NCBI GenBank assembly: GCA_030762175.1
Contig: CM060842.1
Coordinates: 43,463,001-43,527,000, forward strand
Direction of reading: 5' to 3'
DNA length: 64,000 nt
DNA from: Metallyticus violacea
Taxonomy: Eukaryota; Arthropoda; Insecta; Mantodea; Metallyticidae
A program made the position numbers and the translations under genes. Below the pieces are notes generated by a model that made no database searches, had not been told where the DNA came from, and was given only the letters and a program-made list of their open reading frames with translations. Shown piece after piece: positions 36,394 through 47,810 of the stretch (within the stretch, counting starts at the first letter, position 1; every line of letters starts with the position of its first letter).

Positions 36394-39300
36394 ATCTTTT
36401 CGTTTCTTATATTATCTTCTCTTGTACATCCTTTAACTTCTCACAAAAAGTTCATTTTAGTTGATTTGATGTCCATTTAACGAGTAGGAACTGCCATAGT
36501 CTTATAGAATATTAGCTATGTTTGTTATCTCATTTTATTCCTCGTTTTATAACGTTTTATTCGAAGATTTTTATCATAATCGTAATGGTACAGTGCTTCT
36601 TAAATAATTCAAATGTTACAGCTGATTAAGTTTGAAAACCACTAAATACAGGTATTTTGAAAATGTCTCACCCCTATTGCATTTTTTGCAATCAATATTA
36701 TTTATTAGTATTTTAAATACGCGCGCTTTCATGCTGGTCCGTTATTATTAAAGTTGGTAACACTTGTCAAGGCAGTAGGCAGAACAGTTACTAATCATTG
36801 TTGTATTATGAGAGCAGTATTGCTTACAAGCAAAGACACATCTACATTAAATTTTAGTTATAGGACAGTACACACTTTTGAGTGCAAAGCATTAAGTATG
36901 ATACAATACGCGCGAGTAAATAAATAAAAAGTTGATTACATGTTATAACGCACATTCTGTAAAGCCAGTGCTGAACGCCAGGTCGATGGCACTCTAGAAG
37001 TTATTAGCATGTCTGTCATGCTTAACATCTATAGATTCAATGTAGATGGTAGAATGTTATTACGTGATAAAGAGTTTTGACTGCAGGTTACTGGAACGTA
37101 ACCTAATAAAGTCTGTTATTCTCGAGAAGTAGATTTTATATTGTTTGAAGAAATATCTGATCAGAGGTTGTGCATATTTGTTAGCTTTTGATAGAATGAT
37201 TGTTAATAGGCATTGTCGGCATGAAATAGGCACAGGCCTACAACGGATAACGGAATAATTTCCTACAAGTGAATACCAAGCAGTAAAGGTGGTCATTCTC
37301 TCTTAGTTCAAAAGCGACTATGCTGAAGTGCTGCTACGAGAATATCATAAATCGAGAGTGAGGAGGCTACTACAAAGTTCTTACAGCCATAATAATCTTT
37401 GGAATGAAACTTACATAGTGACGAAAGAATATAAACAGAAAACGTCGTTTTTCGATCTATAAAGTCACTTCCTCTTATTGGTGGTAGAACTTTGCTGCCT
37501 ACGAAAAAGTGTGATTTTCGAGTCAATGGCGCTCTCGCCAGCTATCGTTGGTGTCCCCTCCCTCTGAACAAGTAAGGCTGCCCAGAGGTGCAGGCTGAAG
37601 ACTTATTTGACCGATTTAAATCACCAGGACAGTAAGGGTCACCTAAATGACTTCTTACAAGATTTTGGTGTGAATGCATTTTTTCCAACCTATTTTCTTG
37701 TTGGCCATGCAATGACCTGTAATTTTGTTCAGAGACTTCCATTTTCAGGTATAGAGTTGTTTAACGTGCCGTAAATGTAATTAAAGTAGGCATTTCTTAA
37801 AAGTGAAAACAGAAAATAATATCATCCTTAAACGCAGACTTATAGACCTAAACTTTTGCGTCCTACTGATATTTTCTATATTAATATACTTTATGAATGC
37901 TGTAAACCATTGCTGGGAAACTTGCCCATGGCGACATTGATGTTTGTTGGTTCTCCACTGGTAAACAGTGATTCTGATGACATGAAAGACTTTATAATAC
38001 TACCATTGACCTAATAACGAAGACACAATAGCAAGAGAATTGCCATTACGATGTCGAGCAAATTAAAAAAAAAAAAACCTCCATTCGCTTTTGAACAGCA
38101 TTACAAAGGGTATCGCTGCAGCTAGCGTTCTTCAAAGAAACAAAAAGAGGCAGAAGCCATATTCTAATGGAGTATATGTCGAACACACAACGGTTTTAAC
38201 TGTCAATAACAAAAACACATGGAGTCGCAAAGCTACAGCAGCTCTCATTCACTTTGTTGAGCACTGTGCGTTTTCACACATCAATTAGCAACATGAATGC
38301 ACCCGTTTCTGAACGCGGCCTTTTTGAAACCGTGTGGGAATTAATCACACAGAAACGAAACAAATCATCGCCAATGCGCTCCATCAACTTTCCCCGTCCC
38401 TGCGTTTTAATGTTTTCTGCAAAAAATATTGTTTTATATCTGTGCTTCAACATCTGTATGTTTGTGAAATTGGCAGCAAAAAACACTGCTCTCTTTTGTG
38501 CCCAGTACTTTATGGTAAAAATTTAACTTCATACTCCAATAGTTGAGCTTGGCCTGGTGACCAGAATTTGTACAGGAAATATAAGAAATACGGTACCATT
38601 TATTTAAAATCTAAACATACAACTGAATGATACATTGTGCCGTTCTTACACATGTTTCTCTCCCATAATACCCCCTCCTCTTCCTACCTCATCTCGCTGT
38701 CCACACTGGAAGACCTTCATTACCTGTGTCGTGTTCCTATCGATTGGTAGAAGAAAGGAATTTTCGAGAATAGTGTGACGTAATCTTTCCTAGCATATTC
38801 GGTATTCCTTTGTCCGCTAGCAGAGATTATTTTGGTTCCCAAGGAGTAACACATGTTTAGGTCTTTCTTCAAAATTTATAGGATTGAATCCCCCCTCCTT
38901 TAATTCGACCTAGTGACTTTCGTATTATGCATGTTTGTTAAGATTTATTTATCGTATTGTAAATTTTTAATCGTGCTTTTAAGTTTGATATTTTGCTCAA
39001 CTGTGATAGGAAATCGAGTACTGTAACATTTTTAAAGTTTCTGTCAAATTATGGTAACCTAAACGTCTCTTAAAATCCCTGAAATTAAGATTGTGTTAAG
39101 TGTATTAACCCGAAAAATGCTTTGATGTTTTCAATTTTAAAATTGTATTTAATATACGGCACGCAGGTAATTTTCAATTTTTATGTTATATTGCTGAGTA
39201 CAGTAATATTGTAAGCCAATGTTAAGTTCATTTTTGCATTTTAATAAACTTTTGTTATTGTTAAAAATCACAATTTTTATAAATGATATTTTTCCATACT

Positions 39301-39600
39301 CAAAGTTATCGTTCTCCGACCATATCCTGGGGAATTTCCTTCTAGCATACTTCCTAACTCAACTCTTGCCTTAGGCATCAGTGGAACGTGTCGAATTGAA
39401 TATTATAAAGAATTTGGTAACAGAAATGGAGGACAAATTAAAATATGGCAATCACATAAGTCAGAACGCCGTTGGTTAAATTTAGCAGCGTAAAACACGG
39501 AGACACTTGCGAGATTGGTAGGTCGTTGGTAGGTCTCCCAACAGAAATACAGAATTATAAACACTGGATAAGCGATGATTTTTAATACTTCTCGCTCTGG
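36394..39600. other. No gene recognised
   Basis: About 3.2 kb. Three overlapping frames of 65-90 codons at 38091-38546 use different frames of one moderately balanced segment. I cannot connect any to a family. The 37300-37740 part is somewhat less AT-rich, with two minus-strand frames that also lack motifs. Confidence 0.4.
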
Positions 39601-39609
39601 CCTTTCACA

Positions 39610-40195
39610 ACAGCAAAGCTGCGAGCGACTTTGAAATGCATTGCAGACGAAATTCCAATGGTTCAATGAGTTCATACAAGGTTGACAACATCTGCTGACG
39701 AAAAACGTGAAGGTCGACCTTCGGCGGCAGTCACGCCAGGAAACGTCGACGAGACACGCCGTTATGATTAAAGAGGACAACTGGTTAACCTACACAGAGA
39801 TTCGTGCAACGGCCCAGTGCAGATTTTGCATGATCAGCTTGACCTCAGAACGGTATGTTATTCTCGGGGCTCACAAAGGAAGAAGTGAAGCACACGCGAT
39901 TCGGTGCTTGATTTGTTTCATCAACGCCAATCAGATGAAGTGACATCATCACTGGTGATGAAACTTTCAAAGCAGAGCAGCCAGTGAGTGTTTCTAGGTG
40001 ATAATCCCACAACATTAATCAAGAGGAGAAGTTTATGGAAGAACTTGATTGCCAATTTTTTCAGTGGAATGGAACATAGCCTAACACAGCCACTAGAAGG
40101 ACATTTAAAGTCACTGCAGAATGAACACTAAAATGAATTTACCTGCAGTCTTGGAGACTTTCAAGAATGCATTCCCGAGAGGCCTGAAGATGCTA
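39610..40195 (+). pseudogene. Mariner-type transposase remnant
   Basis: Plus-strand motifs lie in the correct order. 'KFQWFNEFIQG' (about 39650) resembles the WxxxFxxG end of the first helix-turn-helix. 'EGRPSAAVTPGNVDETRR' corresponds to the SGRPS linker. 'IKEDNWLTYTEIRATA' is the start of the second helix-turn-helix. 'DIITGDETF' (39942-39968) is the ITGDE block with the first catalytic Asp intact. The motifs alternate between frames, so frameshifts are frequent and no functional protein is possible. Sequence after 39970 is too degraded to place the other Asp residues. The 125-codon minus-strand frame at 39403-39780 is antisense. Confidence 0.75.
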
Positions 40196-40211
40196 GGACA
40201 TAGATGTTTAA

Positions 40212-40465
40212 ATACTGTTTAACGCCCATTTTTACTGCTGAGGAACTCACAGGCGGTGGACACTGATGAACCTCATATGAAGTAAAAAACATTGGGAAGT
40301 ATTTTTTGAAAGAAACACGCGTTCCAGGTTTAGTTTCGGGTACCTCGCGGCAGTTGCCATTTAGGACTGAGTAAAACCTGGATAAAACTTCAGTTAGGGA
40401 GGACGGTCCTGGCGGTACTCGAACCCCAGACCTCCCTATTTTAACGATCTAGGTCACTCCGTTTT
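40212..40465 (-). mobile_element. SINE family A, diverged copy (A6)
   Basis: Reverse orientation. The 3' end 'gtttaacgcccattttta' is at 40218, with 'cacaggcggtggacactg', the body 'gttccaggtttagtttcggg', the B-box complement 'ctcgaaccccagacctcc', and an eroded A box near 40450. It lies directly downstream of the mariner remnant. Confidence 0.85.
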
Positions 40466-40928
40466 GGGACACATTGTTTTCAGAAATGGCTTGAAAAGAT
40501 GAAAAATTTCCACCAGCTTTATTTAAGTTTGTCCAAAAACTTTCATTTAGACCTCTGTACGTTATTTCTTCCTGTAAAGGGGCACCTTTACAAGCAATCC
40601 CAGTTTTCCACGAGGGAAATCAAGCAAAAATTTGCAACTTTACGCACGCTTGTACCGACCACAGTATAATAATCTTATTGTATATGTATAGAGCTTCACG
40701 GATAACTACTGCTGACATGCGCAGAAAAAGTATTCCCTTTAGCAGTTTCGCAAGGACAAAGGGCAGAATGTAAGCGTGTAAGGCTTATGCGTGCCATGTT
40801 CAGAATGGCAGCGCTACTGTACGACTCAACATTTTTAATGTTACGAGAAAGTCAATCCGATGCAAGCGCGTTTTGTCAAACCTACTTTCGCTTTATCGTT
40901 TGCATTAAATAGCACCACCATAAACTAT
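40466..40928. other. No gene recognised
   Basis: Mixed composition. The first 150 bases might continue the mariner remnant ('ttggcttgaaaagatg' area), but nothing can be confirmed. Confidence 0.35.
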
Positions 40929-40948
40929 TTACACAAGTGAAAACACAC

Positions 40949-41456
40949 GTCAACGGCTTCAGGCTGTAACGCTTAGGACTCGAATATGGATATACCGGGT
41001 TCAGGTCCCTAGGGGCTTACCATAATGACCTTGGTTTTTTTTTTTGTGGTTTCCTCTAGTCGCTCAGGTGAATGTTTCCTATCCACGAAATTTCCACTTT
41101 CCTATTTCATATTATAACTTTTTGTTGGTTATGTTACAAAATGGAAAGTTCTAGGCGAGGTGGGCTGGTGCGGTGTGACATTGGTTTACCCTATGAAAAG
41201 ATTTCTGACGTCCTGAGGGGCTCCAACTTTTTTAAAAGAGGTGGGGAGGTCTCCGCTTGTGTCCGGGTGTTCTATCTGGAAACAATGATAAGGACCAAAT
41301 CTACATCCGTACTTCCTTGCTTGAGGATTTTGGTCGCCCGGTGTCCCCCACATCTCATCCCCTTCTCCCGGAGATGTCCCCAATGTGGGCGTAGAAACAA
41401 AAGCCCGATCCAACAATACAGTTCAATTCGGTCCAATCTAATCCAACATAAATGGG
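40949..41456 (+). mobile_element. SINE family C, longest copy (C5)
   Basis: Head: 'ggcttcaggctgtaacgctt' (A box), anticodon-arm-like 'gactcgaatatgg' and B box 'cgggttcaggtcccta'. Then T11 (41035-41045), 'tgtggtttcctctag', 'gaaatttccactttcc' and the hallmark 'gtgggctggtgcggtgtgac'. The 3' part has 'cctgaggggctccaac', 'ggtgttctatctggaaac' and a tail of 'ccaatctaatccaacataa'. Flanks 'acacaagtgaaaacaca' (about 40931) and 'atacaagaaaagacag' (about 41459) look like an eroded target-site duplication. The 138-codon frame across the element is not a gene. Confidence 0.87.
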
Positions 41457-41472
41457 TTATACAAGAAAAGAC

Positions 41473-42879
41473 AGGGCAATTCTGTTAATGTATTCTGTAC
41501 TACTCAAGGGCTAATAGCCTGCATTTAGAAACATTGAGATTATTTTAGGATTTTTCCATTTGCGCAACTTTTAAAGAAATTACAGGCACTGAGTATTAAC
41601 TTCCTAACTTCTGAACTGTATACACTCAGCGTTGCTGAGATAGATATCTAATTGGATTTAGAATTTCTCTAAAATGTCACGATTTCTTCAACACGCTTCA
41701 AATGCTGTGAGTACACCGAATGCAGTCATAAGACAAATACTGGCTTCAACTACGGACCGCCTTGTCGCTCGAGCATGTCTATAAATTATGTGTGAATTTA
41801 TGAAGAAACATATTCATTTTAATATAATAAATATTTGTTTTTTGATTATTGAAATGTTAAATTATAGATCCTTTTAACTTAATTTTTCATTTACCTTTGG
41901 CTTTTGCGATTTTTCATTTTTCATTTTTAACAAAAGATTTAATGAGAGAAAACGTTATTATAAATCCTCGAACACAAAGAATTTAGTCAACAATGAATCA
42001 TATTATATATACGCTTATACCGATAGTTAAGTTACTCGCAATAATATTAACTTTAATGTTATTTGGTGAAACATGGCCTCCCCAATCTTACGTCGTCACC
42101 ATCTCCTCTACTTACCGGGCTTTTCCATAATGGAAAATAACAATCATAATGAAGAGTTTCGGCAATCGGCCTTGTGCAGACTGAAGTTGTTGCAGAAGGC
42201 ATTCTTATGCATATTATGAAGCGGTCCTGTATTAAATTTTGCTGAATTTGACTAGCAACAACACTCGGAACAACACAAGACTGTTATAAAACACTACGAA
42301 GGTTACCATTATTTATATTTACCTATTTCTAGGGAGAAAAATCATGCAACATTACATAATTAAATCAAGATGATGATAAAGAGCGTACATAAAGCGTACT
42401 TTGTAATTTTAATCGGATTTTATAGTACAAAGTGTGTTACTGTAGCAATGAATATAGATTGATTTATTATCGAAGCCCTTTGAAAGTTAATGGATGAGAT
42501 TAACAAGCCATAAAATGAGAACCAATTTATGTTGTAATATAATTTTTGTTTGCACTTACGAGAGTCGTTATTTAATTTTCGGGATTCGAAGAAAATATGA
42601 GAGAGTTAGTAGCATCGGAAAAAGCATATGACATGACTAGTAACCATAACAGAAGTTAGCGCGCAGCTGCAGAATAAATTGTTGTTGTTGTTATTATTAT
42701 TAATATTATTATTATTATCATCATCATCATCATCATCGTGCACTCGCTTCCTTTGTTCTAATATGGAGGTAACTCTAAGCATTTTCGTTAATACTTATTT
42801 TAGTGCGGCCTGAGAATGTCTGAAAAATTACAGAAATTCTGCTCTTTTACGTACAAAGTACTACAAGTGTTTTGTCTAC
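41473..42879. other. No gene recognised
   Basis: AT-rich. It includes a mixed (TTG)n/(ATT)n/(ATC)n triplet microsatellite at about 42680-42737. Confidence 0.45.
42680..42737. repeat. Compound triplet microsatellite
   Basis: (TTG)n, then (TTA)n, then (TCA)n in succession. Confidence 0.95.
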
Positions 42880-42884
42880 TTTAG

Positions 42885-43620
42885 ATGAGGAAGAATAGCC
42901 TTGAAAGACGAAGAACACACGGAGCTCCAGCAATAGTACATTGCTCGTGTAGAAGCCATAGTGAAGAACGTTTGCGAGTGACTTTTAGGGGGATGTTAAT
43001 TCGTTCGCCCCAGGTGTTTGAAATCCTGCTGAAATTCTTCATGTGAGGAAGGTTTGTTGTTCTTTGGTACCCCACAATCTCACAGAAAGACAACAAGGCA
43101 GCAAGAGTAGACTGCTACGGTAAATTATTTATCATCTCGGCAATGGCATTTCCCTACGTGACTAATGATGAAAGTTGGCTCTACCAACGCGACCCGGAAA
43201 GTCAAATTGGGTGTTTGCAAATAATCACCCTCTCAGAGAATGCTAAGTAATGTCAAACAATAGAGCAGAGGAAGGTTTTCAGTGTTTTCTCAGGAAGTGC
43301 TCATATTCCACAACCAGATCTTCAGAACAACAACAACAACAACAGGAAGAAGACCAGGCCTAGGCCGCGAAGACAACTGCTTCATAACGACAATGCTACT
43401 GCGCACACCGCTTTGAAAACAGTGCACTTTGTACAAGAATCAGGAGTTACACTTAAACCATCAACAATCCACATCTGGCTAACTGGCCTTTTTCCTATTT
43501 CCAGTTGTCAAGGGAAACTCCAGAATCAGTTTGGAAATCCGTAGGAAGTTGCTGAACTGTCCGAAGAGTTGGCGCAATCTCTAACGCTTGGCTTGGTTGC
43601 TTTCATGATTGGCTCAGGAA
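42885..43620 (+). pseudogene. Mariner transposase pseudogene, most complete in the window
   Basis: Plus strand. 'VCCSLVPHNLTERQQGSK' (about 43050) is the WVPxxLT block. 'TNDESWLYQRDPESQIG' (about 43160-43210) is the TGDESWxYxYDPE block, which keeps the first Asp. 'QLLHNDNATAHTA' (43375-43412) is the HHDNAPAHTA block, which keeps the second Asp. 'TVHFVQESGVTLKP' and the eroded PPYSPDLAPCDFFLFP region ('IWLTGLFPISSCQGKLQ') follow. The family is known to use a D,D34D triad; the third Asp has been lost. Several frame changes exist, and an (AAC)n run at 43328-43343 interrupts the centre. Terminal inverted repeats were not located. Confidence 0.85.
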
Positions 43621-45150
43621 GAAAACATTATATATTGAGAGTGGGGAGAACACTTCCAGTACAGTTGGTCAGTTCTGGCCTACTACTTAGTAAAATTTCG
43701 AAAGTAAAATATTTAGAAAAATGTCGCACTTAAACCTAACCTTGTGAAGTATCTTTAATTAAACATTTGCGTATGTAGTATTTCACTTGAGGGGAGAGAA
43801 ATACCTCGATAAGCTATCCGCCAGTGTCGTATAAATGATAATCCTCAAATGAAAATAATTTTGAATCCTAAAGTAAATAAACAAAGGCTATCAACTAAAT
43901 AGACATGACAAAAGTACCGGAGGAAACCGATAACAAAGTTACGCCACTCGCACAAACAACATGTGTGGAATAGCGCAATGTGCTTGTGTAAAACCAACGT
44001 CGCTGCTTACGATTTTATCTGCAGAGAACTCTATTGAGAATTTTGAAAAACTAAGAATATAATACCAACCATCAATGTCAAAGAGGATGCTTGCGGAAAA
44101 GCGATCATTGCCTACCAGTTTTTGAGGACAGTATGAAACTGGGAAATGTGATAACTTGTTACAGTTTATAGCTTACTTGTGATACTCTTTGAACAAACAA
44201 AGTCGCATTAAAATTCAGTTATAGATCACTTGCCCCCAAATTCATTTCTTTAACAGTAGTTACTCACTGAAGTGCTTCGTTAGTCACTCTTAGCTCTCGA
44301 AGTTAGTCGATCTTCAGCTGACGCGCTTTACAGAAAAACGAAATTAAATTCAGAGGTAAATAAATGACATATTTTGATACAGTTTTGATAGTTTGTTCGA
44401 ACGCGAGAGTTTTCCTTGTAAGTATATATGATACCCACCACAAACCTTTCTGCAGTGCTCTAGATTTAAAACACAAAATTGTTATGATCAAAATGTCACA
44501 AAATCTGCTGGGGGAACGCGGTCGACAGAAATAAATTGGCAACAGTCAATATTCCCTTTCTCGTATAACTTTCGATTTTCCCCATTGTGTAAAGAGAAAC
44601 TCTTTCTCTAGCTAGTTCCATCCATGATGGAACATTGAAACATACAAAAAACGGGCTATAGAGAAAAAAGTTATATTCCATCGGTGAAGAGGTTTTTAAT
44701 TTTCCGCACAAAAGTTTTAACATTCATTTCCTATCTTTGCAGTGTATACTGTGAGTGTGCGACGCTTCAGTTAAACCTTTAATGATAACATTGCATAACT
44801 GAACTTTTATGCATCCCGCTAAATGATTCCAAAGCATTCCGGTAAAAACTAGTCATGTCAATATATGATATTTCAAACTTAAAAAGCTTCTTGGACAATG
44901 AATTAAAATACATATAAATCTGTAATGTTGAAGAATTCATTCTTAGTTTTCAGTGATTGGATAATAACGGTTTTATCCCGTATCTTTATATCGTTCCGCA
45001 TTCCAAAGTGGAGATTATCTTTCGATGTTGCACAGTAGTTGCAGTAAATGGTGGGTTGAAGTATACTCTATTAAAGCAAATAGTAAAACAGAAAAATTAA
45101 CTGAATGCTACTTCAAATCTCATGTGTCGGCTGGTATATTTGAAGGAAAG
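43621..45150. other. No gene recognised
   Basis: AT-rich, small open frames only. The 3' part of the mariner element and its inverted repeat may lie in the first 150 bases. Confidence 0.4.
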
Positions 45151-45175
45151 AAACGAAGGAAGAAAGAAAGAAAAA

Positions 45176-45206
<31 letters not shown>

Positions 45207-45209
45207 GGT
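45150..45209. repeat. (GAAA)n microsatellite
   Basis: (GAAA)n of about 13 units with one AAAA interruption. The 78-codon Lys/Glu-rich frame around it is translated repeat. Confidence 0.97.
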
Positions 45210-45527
45210 ACTGCATTCGAATTTCGCTAATTTATTTTACTTGAAAAGATTTGCCGTTTGACATGTAAGTTGCAATGCATACAAAATTAAGGTTTTTAAA
45301 ATCTCCAAATATTATTATCATGAGTCATTAAATACTCTTAGATTCGAAGATCTGGTCACTACTGGATTGAATAATTAGGTTCGGAGGAAAATATTTAGAT
45401 ACTTCAGCCGTTTGTACCTTCGCCAACTTACGGGGAGGAAAGGCTGAGATGAAAGAGATATCGAGAAGTCAGGAATCAAGTACGTGAGTCACGGACGTAA
45501 ATACGGTCCTTAACGTTGTTTCCTATC

Positions 45528-45811
45528 GATCCTGATGTTGTAGTGGTAACCACACTTGTCTTCTAAACCAAGATTGTGGGTTCGATTCCGGCCAGGACCG
45601 ATGTATTTTTTGAGGTATAAAAAATCCTTCGGAAGGGAAGTAAAGCTGTGTGTCCAGTGTCGTACATTTACGGCACGATAAAGAACCTCAAACCTGAAAG
45701 AAGAGGCCTCTGAGCAAAATTTGTCAACGGTTTCACAACCGATTTGAATGGGACACCGATGACCTGAGATGTTAATGAGTGCCCGTAAATAAAACAAATA
45801 AAAAAAAACAC
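45528..45811 (+). mobile_element. SINE family B, full length (B3)
   Basis: Head: A box 'gttgtagtggtaaccac', anticodon-stem-like 'cttgtcttctaaaccaag', B box 'gtgggttcgattccgg' and the acceptor-stem partner 'ccaggaccga'. T6 follows at 45604-45609. Body: 'cttcggaagggaagtaaagc', 'cgtacatttacggcacgata' and 'cctctgagcaaaatttgtc'. 3' end: 'gatgacctgagatg' and 'gtaaataaaacaaat' plus A9. It directly abuts a family C copy in the opposite orientation. I see no clear target-site duplication. Confidence 0.9.
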
Positions 45812-46155
45812 TGTTTTCAGATAGAACACCCTTGAGTCGGAAGGAGAATCCCTCCAAAGGCTCGGTCCCCTCAGGAGTTGTGTGGTAAAAGCGTTTGCAA
45901 AGCGCAAGCCACAGTCACACCGCACCAGCCCATCTCGTCTTGCACTTTTGCACCTGTTACAGAACCAAGGGAATGACCTGGAATAGCAGAAAATGTGTGG
46001 AAAGTAAAAACTTCATCCTAGCATTCGCCTAAGCGGCCACGGAAAAAAAAACAAAAAAAAAAAAAAAAAACAAAAAAAACAAAGAAAACAAAGAAAAAGA
46101 AAGAAAGAAAAAAACTGAGGTCAGAATGGCCGGCACCAAGGAATTTAAACAGTTG
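45812..46155 (-). mobile_element. SINE family C copy with expanded A-rich tract (C6)
   Basis: Minus-strand family C. From high to low coordinate: a degraded B box ('gtttaaattccttgg', about 46142-46156), 'gccggccattctgacc', a T-rich tract (46043-46114 as A-rich on the plus strand), 'cgtggccgcttaggcg', and the hallmark complement at 45905-45935 ('cacagtcacaccgcaccagc'). The 3' portion ends near 'ggtgttctatctgaaaac' at 45812. It is 3'-truncated, apparently by or at the junction with family B copy B3. Confidence 0.87.
46043..46114. repeat. A-rich (AAAAC/AAAG)n tract inside SINE C6
   Basis: About 70 bp made of A runs with interspersed C and G. It occupies the position of the family's 8-11 nt T-run, so it is an expansion of that run. 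Confidence 0.9.
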
Positions 46156-47180
46156 AATGGAACTGTGCGTCTTTTATGCATTTTATAAGTATTACTCTAA
46201 CTGAAGTTTCTTTTTTCCAATATCATTATTGTTCTTATGTTCATCTACTGATATTTTTGCTACAGATGGCAGAAAATTCATTTCAGAAGCTACTAAACGC
46301 TTTTCATCTCCTTTTGACGGAGTCCAAGTATCTTAACAATAAAGTAAAACTGTAGTTACATTTGATTTTTAGAATTTATGAAGAGTTTCTTTTGTTATTT
46401 ATTTCTTAAAATTCTCATCATTCCACAAAACCGTTGATATTCACACAGCTTTACCTTAAAGTCAACATGTTTCAGATAACCTAAAAGTTTTACATCAGTC
46501 ACTTGTTCAATAATGCGACTTTAACTATGTTTGACATATTATATTTGACTGCAATAAAAGTTGCACCTGTTAATGCCTTACTAATACCTCTTCTTAATAC
46601 AACAACTTTTGTGCTTGTTTTTATTTTAATTTGATAGATTAAACACCATTACTACATTATTTATCGTAAAAGCAGCAAGGTGGGGTGTTCTTCTGAATTG
46701 TTCATCCGCAATAGGTAAAGTGTTAATCAGTAATCTATTAATGATAAATTAACAATTTAAAATATTAAGCCGTTTCAAAAGCATTGTTAAGGTATGTATT
46801 AAAGCGGAAGTACTTGTCTTTATACCGCTACTAGTTTCAGTAATTTGTTTACCTGATTTCTGTGTCAACCCACATTTTAGTGTTATAATGTAAAAACTGC
46901 ATAGCTCTAGTTAATTGGGGAGGATATCTTTTTTAAGTTTTAACAGTCTTGTCAAGTTTTTTTTTTTAAATTAGGATGCGCTTTTTTTTCAAGGGATGAT
47001 TCTGTTCAATGCTTAACAATCACCAAAAAGCAGTCTCTGTTGATTAGTGGCAGCTTGTGCGGGAAACATGCAATAGAGGCGAAACTCATAGTTACAGATG
47101 AGGAATTTATTATAATAATCTGATGTATAGCAGTCGCGGGTGTGTTGCTTTGAAGGTGAAGTACCACCAACAGCGAGGAG
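46156..47180. other. No gene recognised
   Basis: AT-rich with poly(T) runs near 46957 and 46984. No supported feature. Confidence 0.45.
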
Positions 47181-47189
47181 GGTCAGAAG

Positions 47190-47480
47190 TGCTGGGGAAA
47201 ACTGACGTCATCTTTTTTCTCAAAAAGTGTCACATAGCAACCGCTCTACTTAAAACCAACGCAAAATCGTAAAGCAGAGCTTGCCCTCCAGAGGTCTTCA
47301 AACAATGGAAACAGCGGCGCCCAAGATCAAAGACGCGAAATCTCTTGTTGCATCATGACAGCACTTCCGCCCATAGTGCTTTTTGAGCGAGGAACGCGTC
47401 AGAGTACTTCATTCTCTAGCCTTGGCCCTTAGTGACTTTTTATTTTCCTGAATGTGAAGGGAAAGCTGCATAGACGCCGA
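47190..47480 (+). pseudogene. Mariner transposase C-terminal remnant
   Basis: 'PPEVFKQWKQRRPRSKTRN' (about 47280-47340) precedes 'LLLHHDSTSAHSA' (47342-47380), the HHDNAxAHTA block with the second catalytic Asp. 'SPALALSDFLF' follows in another frame, in place of SPDLAPCDFFLF, so the region of the third Asp is partly eroded. Upstream, 'KTDVIFFLKKCHIATALLKT' fits the start of the same domain. Only about the last third of a transposase is present. It differs from the 43.4 kb copy (HHDS...SAHSA versus HNDN...TAHTA), so it is a separate insertion, probably of another mariner subfamily. Confidence 0.78.
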
Positions 47481-47671
47481 TTTTCTTCTGCTAGTAAAAT
47501 AATTGCAGTACATTTAGGGTCTCTGGACAGTATGGAAGAAAAGTTATGCTAGAAAACGTATTGCAATTAGGTGGCAGTCGGAAGATTCTGAAAAGTTGAC
47601 ATTCGAACTTTGGTATTCTATTTAAGAGGTTAAGAAATGCAAAGGAAAGTCTTAGTATATAGTGATAACTT

Positions 47672-47810
47672 GTAGACCTCAAGAAAGTCTATGACGATGT
47701 TCCAAGCAAGCTACTATAATAGAGCTTAAGAGAAGCTTCAATAAAAGAAGGTATTGCACATTGTTATATCTCAGGAATGAATGACATTATATCAACATTT
47801 ATTTTAAAAA
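47672..47810 (+). pseudogene. LINE reverse-transcriptase fragment
   Basis: 'VDLKKVYDDVPSKLL' followed by two stops and 'SLREASIKEGIAHCY' matches the (V/I)DLxKAYDxVPRxxLW block at the start of the reverse-transcriptase palm of many LINEs. No further RT motif (FADD, LG) can be read around it, so this is a short fragment. Confidence 0.55.

Noticed and set aside
38091..38546. Cluster of four overlapping frames on both strands
   Set aside because: They use different frames and strands of one segment, none has a recognisable motif, and I could not link them to a transposon family.
39403..39780. 125-codon minus-strand open frame
   Set aside because: It is antisense to mariner transposase motifs on the plus strand.
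41072..41488. 138-codon plus-strand open frame
   Set aside because: It lies within SINE family C copy C5, and the other copies do not keep the frame.
45510..45925. Two overlapping minus-strand open frames of 85-115 codons
   Set aside because: They are antisense of SINE B3 and part of SINE C6.
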